Assembly (NCBI RefSeq): GCF_000626675.1
Contig: NZ_CP006842.1
Location: 124,001 to 188,000, forward strand
DNA from: Corynebacterium glyciniphilum AJ 3170
Lineage (GTDB): Bacteria > Actinomycetota > Actinomycetes > Mycobacteriales > Mycobacteriaceae
Length of the DNA: 64,000 nt
Direction of reading: 5' to 3'
Shown here: piece by piece, positions 1 to 7,360 of the stretch
Layout of the letters: each line of letters opens with the position of its first letter
Position numbering within the stretch: the stretch's first letter is position 1
Translations under genes and position numbers: made by a program
The notes under the pieces: model-generated
Seen by the model: only the letters and a program-made list of their open reading frames with translations
The model's database searches: none
What the model was told of the DNA's origin: nothing

Positions 1-749
1 ACCGCGTGGTGGAGTCGTGCGACGGGGTAGGCTGTCTTCTCCGGCAGAACCTTCTTCCAGAACCTGCTGATGGTGTCCACCGCCGCCATCGGAGCCACGT
101 AGGTGGGACTGCGCTGGAGCATCGTCACCTGCGCCCCGCGTCGTTCCAGAGCGGGGACCAGCGTCACGGCGGTCGCGCCGGAGCCGATGACAGTGATTCT
201 GCGCCCTGCGCAGTCGAGGCTGTCGGGCCACTCCTGCGGATGGATGATCATCCCGGCGAAGTCCTGCTCGCCGGGAAATTCGGGACGGTAACCCCGGCCG
301 TGCACGAAGTACCCCGAGGCGTAGTGGACGCGGCGGGCGTAGAAGGTGTGCTCGCCGTCCGCCGTCACGGCGGTGACCGCGTACAACCGCAGGTCCGTCC
401 GCCAGTCCGCATCGCGGATCCAGGACCCCGTCCGGAGCCGCTCGAGGGCCCCGCACTTCTCCGCGATGCCACGGATGTACTCCTTGATGTCCGCGCCCTG
501 CCCCAGGGTGCCGTCGTGAGGCCACGGGGCGAACGGGAATCCGTAGGTGGCCATGTCGGAGTCCGACCGGATGCCCGGGTAGGTGAAGGTGTGCCAGGTC
601 CCACCGAGATCGTCGTTGGCATCGTGAATCTCCCACGTCCACTCCGGGAAGTCGTGTGCGACATGGTGGGCGAGGTCGACGCCGGAGAGTCCGGCGCCGA
701 CGATCAGCAGGTCGAGAGGGTTGTCCGGGGAGCCGGCGAGTGTGCCCAT
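1..749 (-). CDS. Flavin-containing monooxygenase, Baeyer-Villiger type (partial, C-terminus beyond window)
   Basis: Reading from an ATG at 749, the protein opens with a Rossmann FAD motif (GAGLSG near residue 20), then a GGTW stretch. Further on it carries F-x-G-x3-H-x3-W-P (as FAGMIIHPQEWP), which is the Baeyer-Villiger monooxygenase fingerprint, followed by a second nucleotide-binding glycine motif (GSGATA). About 249 residues are visible before the window edge. It is closely similar along this whole length to the N-terminal half of the fusion protein at 44255-46708, so the two are paralogues. Whether this copy also carries a C-terminal hydrolase cannot be seen. Family role: NADPH- and O2-dependent insertion of oxygen next to a ketone to give an ester or lactone. 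The substrate is unknown. Confidence 0.85.
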   Translation of the reverse strand, partial: MGTLAGSPDNPLDLLIVGAGLSGVDLAHHVAHDFPEWTWEIHDANDDLGGTWHTFTYPGIRSDSDMATYGFPFAPWPHDGTLGQGADIKEYIRGIAEKCGALERLRTGSWIRDADWRTDLRLYAVTAVTADGEHTFYARRVHYASGYFVHGRGYRPEFPGEQDFAGMIIHPQEWPDSLDCAGRRITVIGSGATAVTLVPALERRGAQVTMLQRSPTYVAPMAAVDTISRFWKKVLPEKTAYPVARLHHA

Positions 750-787
750 GCACACAGCGTACAAGCGTAGGACGCGCTACGGAGGGC

Positions 788-1207
788 TCACAGCGAATCA
801 AGTGAACCGAGTGAACCCAGCGATCCTTCCGGCGCCACCAGCGCGCCGGGCTCCCAGACCGGGTACACCAGGCGCGGCGGGACGGTCTGCCAGGACTGGG
901 CCAGCTCCGCAGCCGTGCGGATGTCGGTCATCGTCTGCCACTGGCCGTCGGGACGCTGCTGCCAGCAGTCGGTGGTCTGCCAGTGGAAGCCGTCGCACAC
1001 GACCTTCCCCCGGTACGGCGAGTACACCGTGGCGATGGCGGTGACATCCTCCCGCCAGATCGGGCTGGGTTGTTCGTGCTCGGGGAGCTGGGGGAGGGTC
1101 TCTGCACCGGCGGTGGGTGCGAGCCCGGCGCCCAGACCGCCCAGGGCGAGCGTGGTGACGGCGAGGGTGACTATCTTCCTCCGAATGTTCGTGACTGTTC
1201 CGGACAT
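788..1207 (-). CDS. Small secreted protein of unknown function
   Basis: This is a 139-residue protein. A good ribosome binding site (GAAGGAAG) lies about 8 nt before the ATG at 1207. The N-terminus has a basic stretch, a hydrophobic core of about 20 residues and an AGA-like cleavage region near residue 35, so it looks like a Sec signal peptide. The mature part is Trp-rich with two cysteines (CDGFHWQTTDC) that could form a disulfide. It ends in a short Gly-Ser-Leu repeat (GSLGSLGSL). I do not recognise the family. The gene lies alone between the monooxygenase and the DUF3500 lipoprotein, which is divergent from it. The codon pattern is consistent with real coding sequence, but the function is open. 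Confidence 0.7.
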   Translation of the reverse strand: MSGTVTNIRRKIVTLAVTTLALGGLGAGLAPTAGAETLPQLPEHEQPSPIWREDVTAIATVYSPYRGKVVCDGFHWQTTDCWQQRPDGQWQTMTDIRTAAELAQSWQTVPPRLVYPVWEPGALVAPEGSLGSLGSLDSL

Positions 1208-1419
1208 GACGGGAACACTTCCTTCAGCCGCAGAGCGGCGGTAGTGAATGGTTCATGTAGTTAAGACATCGAACGGACACCTCTCGGGGTTAGCAGAAGA
1301 CCGCATACCGCGACAGTGGTAGTCGAGGTGTCTGCGCTCGGGGGACGCGGTGGACACCCGCAGCGACGAAGCTGAGGGGCATCACGGAATCCCCGTCGTC
1401 CCACACCAAGGAGTGCCCC

Positions 1420-2691
1420 ATGACCACGCCCGACACCAGCCTCCGCCGCAGGATCCTGCGGCGCCACACCGCATGGATCACCGCGACCATGATGGCCACC
1501 GGACTCGTACTCGGTGGCTGCTCCTCCGAAGCGGACACCGCCACTGCGACCTCGAGTGCGACGTCGGCTGTATCGGCGTCCCTCAGCGAAGCGTCCACCA
1601 CTTCCGGTACGGACGCCGGTACGGCGGACACTACCTCGGCGACGATCTCCGACACCGCGACTGCCGCGCAGGCGTTCCTCGACACCCTGTCCGGCGAGCA
1701 GCGCGAGACCGTGCTCTACGACTATGACGATGAGACGAAGACGACGTCCTGGTCGAACTTCCCCGTCACGTTCGTCGAACGCGCCGGGCTGAACCTCACC
1801 GACCTCAGCGAGGAGCAGACGACTGCGGCCCTCGCCGTCCTGGAGAACCTGCTCAGTGACGAGGCGTATGAGACCGTCTCCGGCATCATGGGTGGCGACG
1901 AGTACCTGCTGGAGAACAGCGACAGCACCGAGGACTCCCTGGGCCAGTACTACATCGCCTTCTTCGGCGACCCGTCCGACAGCAGTGCCTTCGAAGTGCA
2001 GTTCGGTGGCCACCACCTCGGCATCAACGCCACCCTGGACGGTTCGGCCGGCACAGTCACGTTCGCCCCGACCCACCTGGGCGTGCAGCCGGCGGTCTAC
2101 AAGGACGAGGACGGCAACGAGGTCCAACCGTTCGACGGCATCTACACCGACGCCTTCGCCTTCTACGACAGTCTCACCGCAGAACAGCAGGAGACGCTGA
2201 CCAGCGGGGACGTGAGCATGTGCGCCCCCGGCGACACCTGCGACTTCGAGACCGGCGACGGCCTCACCGGTGCTGACCTGGACGACGATCAGAGGGAACT
2301 GCTGCTCGATCTCATCGCCAACTGGTCCGAGATGGCGGACGGCGAGAGCAACGCCGCCACTCGCGCCGAGATTGCCGCCACCCTCGACGACACCGTGATC
2401 GCCTGGTCCGGTGAAACCACCTACGACATGAGCACCGGCGACGGGATCTCGTTCTCGATCTCGGGACCGAACGTCTACGTCGCCTTCCAGGCGCAGCAGG
2501 GGTCCGCCGGTGCGGACGTCGACGGGGTGACCACCTCCGGGTGGGGCCACGTCCACACCATCTACCGGGACCCGACCAACGACTACGCGGGCAGTGTCGA
2601 ACAGCAGGAGGCCAGCGGGATGAGCGGTGGCCCGGGCGGTGGCCCCGGCGGCGACGGTGATGGTCTCGGTGGGGGACCGGACGTCTTGTGA
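1420..2691 (+). CDS. DUF3500 family lipoprotein
   Basis: A 423-residue protein beginning with a basic N-terminus, a hydrophobic segment and a lipobox (LGGC, Cys about residue 34), so it is probably a surface lipoprotein. A Ser/Thr/Ala-rich linker follows, then a domain I recognise as DUF3500 from the FGGHHLGINATL segment and the acidic helical repeats with QAFLDTLSGEQRE. The function of the family is not known. The RBS AAGGAG precedes the ATG by about 7 nt. The last 25 residues are Gly/Pro-rich (GGPGGGPGG). Immediately after the stop comes the tail of an MFS transporter gene that has lost its front part, so the 3' end of this gene sits at an old recombination junction and its Gly-rich tail may or may not be original. 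Confidence 0.8.
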   Translation: MTTPDTSLRRRILRRHTAWITATMMATGLVLGGCSSEADTATATSSATSAVSASLSEASTTSGTDAGTADTTSATISDTATAAQAFLDTLSGEQRETVLYDYDDETKTTSWSNFPVTFVERAGLNLTDLSEEQTTAALAVLENLLSDEAYETVSGIMGGDEYLLENSDSTEDSLGQYYIAFFGDPSDSSAFEVQFGGHHLGINATLDGSAGTVTFAPTHLGVQPAVYKDEDGNEVQPFDGIYTDAFAFYDSLTAEQQETLTSGDVSMCAPGDTCDFETGDGLTGADLDDDQRELLLDLIANWSEMADGESNAATRAEIAATLDDTVIAWSGETTYDMSTGDGISFSISGPNVYVAFQAQQGSAGADVDGVTTSGWGHVHTIYRDPTNDYAGSVEQQEASGMSGGPGGGPGGDGDGLGGGPDVL

Positions 2692-2693
2692 GC

Positions 2694-3016
2694 TGACGAT
2701 GGTCATCATGGCGGTCCCGCTGATGATGCTGGGCTGTTTTGTCGGTGCGATCGGTGGGCCGCTGGCGGATCTGTCGTTGCAGAACGTGGAGCACGCCAAT
2801 GCCGGGTCGGCCTCCGGTCTGTTCAATACCGCTATTGATCTGGGCATGGCTCTGGGGACGGCGTTGACCGGTGTGGTGTTCTTCTCGGTCACCGGCGGTT
2901 CGGCCGACGGTGCGCTCAACCGGGAGGCGTTCACCGGAGTGTTGTGGACGGTCGGGGCAGCGTCCGTGGTGATCTGGGCGTTGATGTTCCTGATCCCGCG
3001 GCGCGCCGAGGAATGA
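2694..3016 (+). pseudogene. MFS transporter remnant (C-terminal membrane segments only)
   Basis: Directly after the lipoprotein stop, about 105 codons read as the end of a drug:H+ antiporter of the 14-TM MFS type. Two hydrophobic segments are visible, one with LGCFVGAIGGPLADLSLQN and one with LFNTAIDLGMALGTALTG, then a last helix ending in FLIPRRAEE and a TGA. There is no N-terminal domain and no convincing start or ribosome site; the nearest ATGs are inside the first helix. This is best explained as a leftover after deletion or rearrangement. It could also be a short expressed membrane fragment, but nothing supports that. Confidence 0.75.
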
Positions 3017-3032
3017 CGGGGGTTGTTCCGAG

Positions 3033-3860
3033 TCACTCCGCCACGGTGACCGTGCCCTCCAGGTACCGGACGCACCGTCCGGAGAGCAGAACGCGATCGT
3101 CACGCAGACGGACGTGGACCGTTCCTCCGCGCGGCGACATCTGCCGTGCGGTCAACTCCACCGTGCCCAGTCGGTCTGCCCAGAGGGGAGCGAGCTGGCA
3201 GTGCGCAGAGCCGGTGACCGGATCCTCGGGCACACCGGCCTGCGCGCCGAACCACCGGGAAACGACGTCGAACTCCGTCCCGTCCCCCGGGGCGGTGACC
3301 GCGATCCCGCGTACCGGTAGGGAGGCGAGGAACGTCAGGTCGGGGGACAGGGTGCGGACTGTCTCCGCGTCCTTCACCATGTAGATCAGGTCGGTTGCCC
3401 GGTGCGCCTCCAGAACCTCGACGCCGAGTGCCTCGGCGATCCGGGGGTCCACCTTCGTCGGGACGGGTACCTCGGCGGGGAAGTCCATGGTGAGCAGGCC
3501 CTCCGGAGTCCGGTTCACGGTCAGCCCGCCGCTACGGGTAGAGAATCGGAGTGAGTCGGCGTCGGGGTGGACGTCCTCGAACAAGTAGGAGGACGCCGCC
3601 AAAGTGGCATGGCCGCACAGGGCGACCTCGATGGCCGGGGTGAACCAGCGCAGGTCGTAGGTCGGCTGCGTGGGCTCCTCGTCCGGGGCCGTCCCGGTTG
3701 CGTGGGGCACCAGGAACGCGGTTTCGGAGAGATTGTTCTCCAGGGCGAGGGACTGCAACACCTCGTTGGACGGCCATGCCTCCAAGGGCATGACGGCTGC
3801 CGGGTTGCCCTCGAACAACGTCTCGGCGAACGCGTCGATCTGTATCAGTGGGATCTGCAC
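3033..3860 (-). CDS. PhzF family isomerase/epimerase-like protein
   Basis: The GTG at 3860 is chosen because GGAGGT sits about 5 nt upstream. A longer in-frame reading to 3932 adds an unlikely basic N-terminus. The 275-residue product shows the PhzF fold landmarks: an N-terminal QIDAFAETLFEGNPAAV, then NNLSETAF (catalytic Glu region), WFTPAIEVALCGHATLA and, in the second half, EDPVTGSAHCQLAPLW. PhzF proteins are two-domain diaminopimelate-epimerase-fold enzymes acting on small acids. Most members outside phenazine clusters have no assigned substrate, and no phenazine genes are present here. The gene is divergent from glutaminase, with a 161-bp gap. Confidence 0.88.
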   Translation of the reverse strand: MQIPLIQIDAFAETLFEGNPAAVMPLEAWPSNEVLQSLALENNLSETAFLVPHATGTAPDEEPTQPTYDLRWFTPAIEVALCGHATLAASSYLFEDVHPDADSLRFSTRSGGLTVNRTPEGLLTMDFPAEVPVPTKVDPRIAEALGVEVLEAHRATDLIYMVKDAETVRTLSPDLTFLASLPVRGIAVTAPGDGTEFDVVSRWFGAQAGVPEDPVTGSAHCQLAPLWADRLGTVELTARQMSPRGGTVHVRLRDDRVLLSGRCVRYLEGTVTVAE

Positions 3861-4021
3861 CCTGACCTCCGGAATCGTGTGTGGTGGAACAGTGACGAGC
3901 CTACGGGGCGATGACCGCCGCGTGTTCCTCACGTCAGACGTGGGCGGTGATCCGCAGCTAACGTGTGGTTGTCACCCCTGGCATACGTGCCTCACCGCCG
4001 AAAGCAGAGTAGGTCGTTCTA

Positions 4022-5284
4022 ATGAAGTCACCGATTCCGGACTACCTCGACGAGATGCTGGAGAATGAACGGCCCGATGAAGCAGGTGAACTGGCCGGCT
4101 ATATCCAGGAGTTGGCCTCCGCCGACCCGGACCAGCTGGGAGCTGCGCTCGCCACGCTGGACGGCGAGATCTACTGTGCGGGGGACACCGACATCGAGTT
4201 CTCGATCCAGTCGATCTCGAAGCCGTTCGCCTACGCCCTGGCACTGGCCGACCGGGGTGTTGACCAGGTGTTGGACAAGGTCGACGTTGAGCCGTCCGGA
4301 GAGGCGTTCAATGAGATCTCGCTGGACAAGGACGGCCGACCCCTGAACCCGATGATCAACGCCGGTGCGATAACCACCCATTCCCTCATCGGGCTGCCGG
4401 GGTGTACAGCCGAGGACCGCGTGGAGCGGATGGTCGAGGGACTCTCTGCCTTCGCCGGACGTCGACTCGCCGTCGACGAGGGGGTGTACAGGTCCGAGCT
4501 CGATGACGCGCACCGGAACCTGGCGATCGCCCATATGCTGCGCAGCTACGATGTGCTCACCGAGGATCCCCGGGCTGTTGTCGACGGGTACACACGGCAG
4601 TGCTCGCTGATGGTGACCGTCCACGACCTCGCCATGATGGCGGCCACGCTGGCGAATCAGGGGGTCAATCCGGTCACGGGGGAGCGCGCCGTGCCCGTCG
4701 CGGTGATCCGCCAGGTTCTCAGTGTCATGTCGACCTGCGGGATGTACGACGCGGCCGGGGACTGGACGACCCAGGTCGGGATACCGGCGAAGAGCGGGGT
4801 GTCCGGCGGCGTGATTGGAGCACTGCCGGGCCAGATGGGCATCGCAACATTCTCTCCGCGCCTCGACAATCACGGTAACAGTGTCCGGGGTGTGGCGCTG
4901 TTCGAGCGGTTCTCCTCGGACATGGGTCTGCACCTGATGGAGGTGCCGGCCGCGGCACGCTCAGTGCTCCGGGAACATGCACCTTCCGGCACGGAGACCG
5001 TGCGCATCTTCGACCTGCAGGGCAGTATCCGGTTCGCCGGTGCGGAGCGCGTCGTCCGGGAGATCGTCAGGACGGACATCGCCGAGGACCGGGTGGCACT
5101 GGACCTTACGGCGGTGCATTCGCTCGATGATGTCGCCCGCCGGATGCTGCTGGAAGTGGCCCGGCGCCTGAGTATCGAGGGTAAGGAGGTGTTTCTCGTC
5201 GATCCGGACACCGTCATCCCGGACCCGGACCCGGGGACCGACGGTTCGCTCGCCGTCGTCTCGCGTAGAGATGAGCTACACTGA
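4022..5284 (+). CDS. glsA: Glutaminase with C-terminal STAS domain
   Basis: A 420-residue protein hydrolysing glutamine to glutamate and ammonia in the cytoplasm. The serine-dependent beta-lactamase-like glutaminase domain covers about residues 1-310. It has the catalytic S-x-x-K motif (S64-I-S-K67), NPMINAGAI and the YDAAGDW / KSGVSGG segments. Residues about 322-405 form a STAS domain (FDLQGSIRFAGAERVV, LDLTAVHSLDDVA), an arrangement known for actinobacterial glutaminases. No good ribosome site precedes the ATG. A possible -10 (TAGGTC, 4010-4015) 6 nt upstream would make the mRNA leaderless. A RosR-like operator lies just after its stop codon and belongs to the next gene. Glutamate made here could feed the decarboxylase at 12.2-13.6 kb. 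Confidence 0.93.
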   Translation: MKSPIPDYLDEMLENERPDEAGELAGYIQELASADPDQLGAALATLDGEIYCAGDTDIEFSIQSISKPFAYALALADRGVDQVLDKVDVEPSGEAFNEISLDKDGRPLNPMINAGAITTHSLIGLPGCTAEDRVERMVEGLSAFAGRRLAVDEGVYRSELDDAHRNLAIAHMLRSYDVLTEDPRAVVDGYTRQCSLMVTVHDLAMMAATLANQGVNPVTGERAVPVAVIRQVLSVMSTCGMYDAAGDWTTQVGIPAKSGVSGGVIGALPGQMGIATFSPRLDNHGNSVRGVALFERFSSDMGLHLMEVPAAARSVLREHAPSGTETVRIFDLQGSIRFAGAERVVREIVRTDIAEDRVALDLTAVHSLDDVARRMLLEVARRLSIEGKEVFLVDPDTVIPDPDPGTDGSLAVVSRRDELH

Positions 5285-5285
5285 T

Positions 5286-5305
5286 ATAGTTGACGTATCA
5301 ACTAT
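5286..5305. promoter_or_regulatory. RosR-like MarR-family operator before the pirin gene
   Basis: Perfect 8-bp arms ATAGTTGA and TCAACTAT flank a CGTA centre. The inner 18-mer TAGTTGACGTATCAACTA matches the C. glutamicum RosR consensus as I recall it (TTGTTGAYRYRTCAACWA) at 17 of 18 positions. A near-copy lies at 55920-55937 in front of an FMN reductase. It sits 36 bp before the pirin ATG. Confidence 0.7.
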
Positions 5306-5340
5306 GTGCGCTGAGAACGACACCGGCTGAAAGGTCCGCA

Positions 5341-6393
5341 ATGTCGAACACTGAAGAACACCCTGTCCCCGTACACTGCGGCGACGGTGGCACCGACGAG
5401 GACCGGCACGTCCCTGTCGAGATCATCACCGCACGCGACGTGCCTCTCGGCGGCCCACGTGCGATGACGGTGCACCGGACGTTGCCGCAGCGCCGACGCA
5501 GTCTCATCGGTGCATGGTGCTTCCTCGATCACTACGGCCCTGACCCGGTCTCGGCCACCGGCGGCATGGACGTGCCCCCACACCCGCACACCGGCCTGCA
5601 GACCGTGTCGTGGCTGTTCGACGGCGAGATCCGTCACGATGATTCCCACGGCATCCACGACACCGTGCGTCCGGGCGAGATCAACCTCATGACCGCAGGC
5701 GCCGGGATCTGCCACTCCGAGGTCTCTACGGAGAACACCACGGAATTGCATGGTGTCCAGCTGTGGACCGTGCTTCCTGAGGGGGCGAGACACGGACCGC
5801 GTCGATTCGACCACTACGCGCCCCGCCCAGTGTCCTTTGACGGAGGTTCGGCACTGGTCTTCTTGGGGTCTCTGCTGGGGTCGATGTCGCCGGTGCCGAC
5901 CTTCACACCCCTTGTCGGCGCCGAGCTGCGTATGGAGCCGGGAGCGTCACTCAGTCTCGCCGTCGATCCGTCCTTCGAGCACGGTCTTCTCGTCGACACC
6001 GGAGAGGTCACCGTAGGCGGCGTGGCGGTGGCACGGACAGAGCTTGCCTACACCGGTACCGGTGCCGACTGCCTGACCGTGGAAAACACCGGCAGCGCCG
6101 GCGCGAGGATCATCCTGATCGGAGGGGAACCCTTCGGCGAAGACGTCGTGATGTGGTGGAACTTCATCGGTCGCGACGATGCGGAGATCCGTCGGTACCG
6201 CGAGGAATGGAAATCGCACGGCGACAGGTTCGGTGAGACTCACGGTTACCTCTCCCATGATCCGAGCGGTCCGGCCCGGTTGCCTGCGCCGGAGATGCCC
6301 GAGACGCACATCCGTCCCCGTACCAACCCCGCATCTGTGGCGCGGCCCGGGAACGATCCGTACCGCTTACGACCAGAGGAGAACCACTCATGA
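5341..6393 (+). CDS. Pirin family protein
   Basis: The start at 5341 (MSNTEEHPVPV) is chosen because GAAAGG lies 8 nt upstream and the RosR-like palindrome lies before it; the longer reading would run through the operator. The 350-residue product has the bicupin pirin pattern: GGPRAMTVHRTLPQR, then the metal-site cupin segment DVPPHPHTGLQTVSWLFDGEIRH-like with His residues, GEINLMTAGAGICHSE, and a second cupin half with FGEDVVMWWNFIGRD. Pirins are iron-binding cupins, several with quercetinase or redox-sensor activity. Here it is the first gene of a unit with an AhpD-like protein, consistent with oxidative or electrophile stress. The end overlaps a tiny ATG-started frame by 4 nt. Confidence 0.9.
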   Translation: MSNTEEHPVPVHCGDGGTDEDRHVPVEIITARDVPLGGPRAMTVHRTLPQRRRSLIGAWCFLDHYGPDPVSATGGMDVPPHPHTGLQTVSWLFDGEIRHDDSHGIHDTVRPGEINLMTAGAGICHSEVSTENTTELHGVQLWTVLPEGARHGPRRFDHYAPRPVSFDGGSALVFLGSLLGSMSPVPTFTPLVGAELRMEPGASLSLAVDPSFEHGLLVDTGEVTVGGVAVARTELAYTGTGADCLTVENTGSAGARIILIGGEPFGEDVVMWWNFIGRDDAEIRRYREEWKSHGDRFGETHGYLSHDPSGPARLPAPEMPETHIRPRTNPASVARPGNDPYRLRPEENHS

Positions 6394-6434
6394 CCGACAT
6401 TCCCGCGATCTGCTCCGACGGTGGTGCCGAATGA
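6390..6434 (+). CDS. Possible 14-codon coupling ORF between pirin and AhpD-like gene
   Basis: An ATG overlaps the pirin stop (ATGA) and opens a 14-codon frame (MTDIPAICSDGGAE). Its own stop overlaps the start of the next gene, again as ATGA. The AGAGGAGAA stretch just upstream is a strong ribosome site with no other gene to serve, so translation of this mini-frame is plausible as a coupling device or as the remnant of a longer gene. Nothing is known of a product. Confidence 0.3.
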   Translation: MTDIPAICSDGGAE

Positions 6435-6901
6435 CACGGCGGCCGTACATCGACAAGATGAACCCGGAGATCTACCGCGCACTCAATGGGGCGGTCCGGG
6501 CCGCGCGGAAATCCTACGACGAGGCCGGACTGTCGCTGGACCTGGTCGAGCTGGTCAATGTCCGGGTCTCACAGATCAACGGTTGCCCGACGTGCCTGAG
6601 CATCCACGTTCCTGCCGCCCGTGATGCCGGGGTGGATCAACAGGTTCTGGATCTTCTTCCCAGCTGGAGGCAGGACACCTCGCAGCTGTTCACAGCCTCT
6701 CAACGAGCCGCGCTGGAGCTTGCCGAGGCGCTGACGCAACCGCAACCCGGAAGTGGGCGTACCAGCGTCGAGGATGCTGTAACCGCTGCATCCCGGGAGT
6801 TCGACGAGCGGCAGATCAGTGCCCTGGAGTGGGCGATCGTGCTGATCAACGCGTACAACAGGATCTCCATCGGCTCCGGCCATCCGCCTGCTCATCGGTG
6901 A
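6431..6901 (+). CDS. Carboxymuconolactone decarboxylase / AhpD-like alkylhydroperoxidase
   Basis: A 156-residue protein with the AhpD-type active-site spacing Glu-x11-Cys-x2-Cys-x3-His (E...CPTCLSIH, about residues 40-58). This is the peroxidatic CxxC of AhpD-like proteins rather than a true decarboxylase. It would reduce peroxides or other thiol-reactive substrates in the cytoplasm. The start is set by the ATGA overlap with the 14-codon frame before it. It follows the pirin gene in the same transcript, so the RosR-like operator at 5286 probably controls both. The annotation name carboxymuconolactone decarboxylase would come only from the fold. Confidence 0.88.
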   Translation: MTRRPYIDKMNPEIYRALNGAVRAARKSYDEAGLSLDLVELVNVRVSQINGCPTCLSIHVPAARDAGVDQQVLDLLPSWRQDTSQLFTASQRAALELAEALTQPQPGSGRTSVEDAVTAASREFDERQISALEWAIVLINAYNRISIGSGHPPAHR

Positions 6902-6940
6902 CAGGTGACAGGGCCGAAAACCCTGAAGTCGTTGCCCATT

Positions 6941-6975
6941 GGTCAGCATCCGCTGTATAGTCAGCATATGCTGAC
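6941..6975. promoter_or_regulatory. Tandem palindromes, probable CmtR-type operator over the cmtR start codon
   Basis: A perfect 16-bp palindrome GTCAGCATATGCTGAC covers 6960-6975, so its centre is the ATG of the regulator. An imperfect copy (GTCAGCATCCGCTGTA) lies at 6942-6957, 18 bp away. The placement is typical for autorepression by an ArsR/CmtR protein. The assignment to this regulator is inferred from position. Confidence 0.65.
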
Positions 6976-7360
6976 CATTCACACTCGTATCGACGTGATG
7001 AACCGCCTGGGACGTGCCATGGCCGACCCCACCCGGTCACGCATCCTCCTCCACCTCCTGGAGCGCCCCGGGTATCCGGCGCAGCTGTCCCGCGATCTGG
7101 GGCTGACCCGGACGAATGTGTCGAACCACCTGGCCTGTCTTCGAGGTTGTGGGCTCATCGTCGCCGTTCCCGACGGTCGCCGTACCCGTTACGAGATCGC
7201 CGACCCGCACCTCAGTGGCGCGCTGGAATCCCTGGTCAACGTGGTCCTCGCCGTCGACGAGGGCCGACCGTGCACCGATGAACACTGTGAGGTGCCCGGA
7301 TGCTGTGCGGACTGCAGTGCCGGCAACGCAGGGGCTGCTGCCAGAGACGATGATGAGTGA
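6968..7360 (+). CDS. cmtR: CmtR-type ArsR/SmtB metal-sensing repressor
   Basis: Starting at 6968 the protein is 130 residues (MLTIHTRIDVMNRLGRAMADPTRSRIL). The winged helix (LSRDLGLTRTNVSNHLACLRGCGL) is very like M. tuberculosis CmtR. Cysteines fall exactly at 57, 61 and 102, the Cd/Pb ligands of CmtR. Beyond them the tail adds C107, C112, C113 and C116, more than CmtR has, which may extend or change metal binding. It should release its operator when Cd(II) or Pb(II) binds and so derepress itself and the P-type ATPase whose start lies inside its 3' end (11-nt overlap). Confidence 0.9.
   Translation: MLTIHTRIDVMNRLGRAMADPTRSRILLHLLERPGYPAQLSRDLGLTRTNVSNHLACLRGCGLIVAVPDGRRTRYEIADPHLSGALESLVNVVLAVDEGRPCTDEHCEVPGCCADCSAGNAGAAARDDDE

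Noticed and set aside
1276..1332. GACACCTC / GAGGTGTC inverted repeat before the lipoprotein
   Set aside because: Perfect 8-bp arms but 41 nt apart with no promoter or U-tract link; too weak to call.
1261..3075. 604-codon frame antisense to the DUF3500 gene
   Set aside because: Low-complexity Val/Gly/Arg sequence, no ribosome site, and it spans two unrelated plus-strand units.
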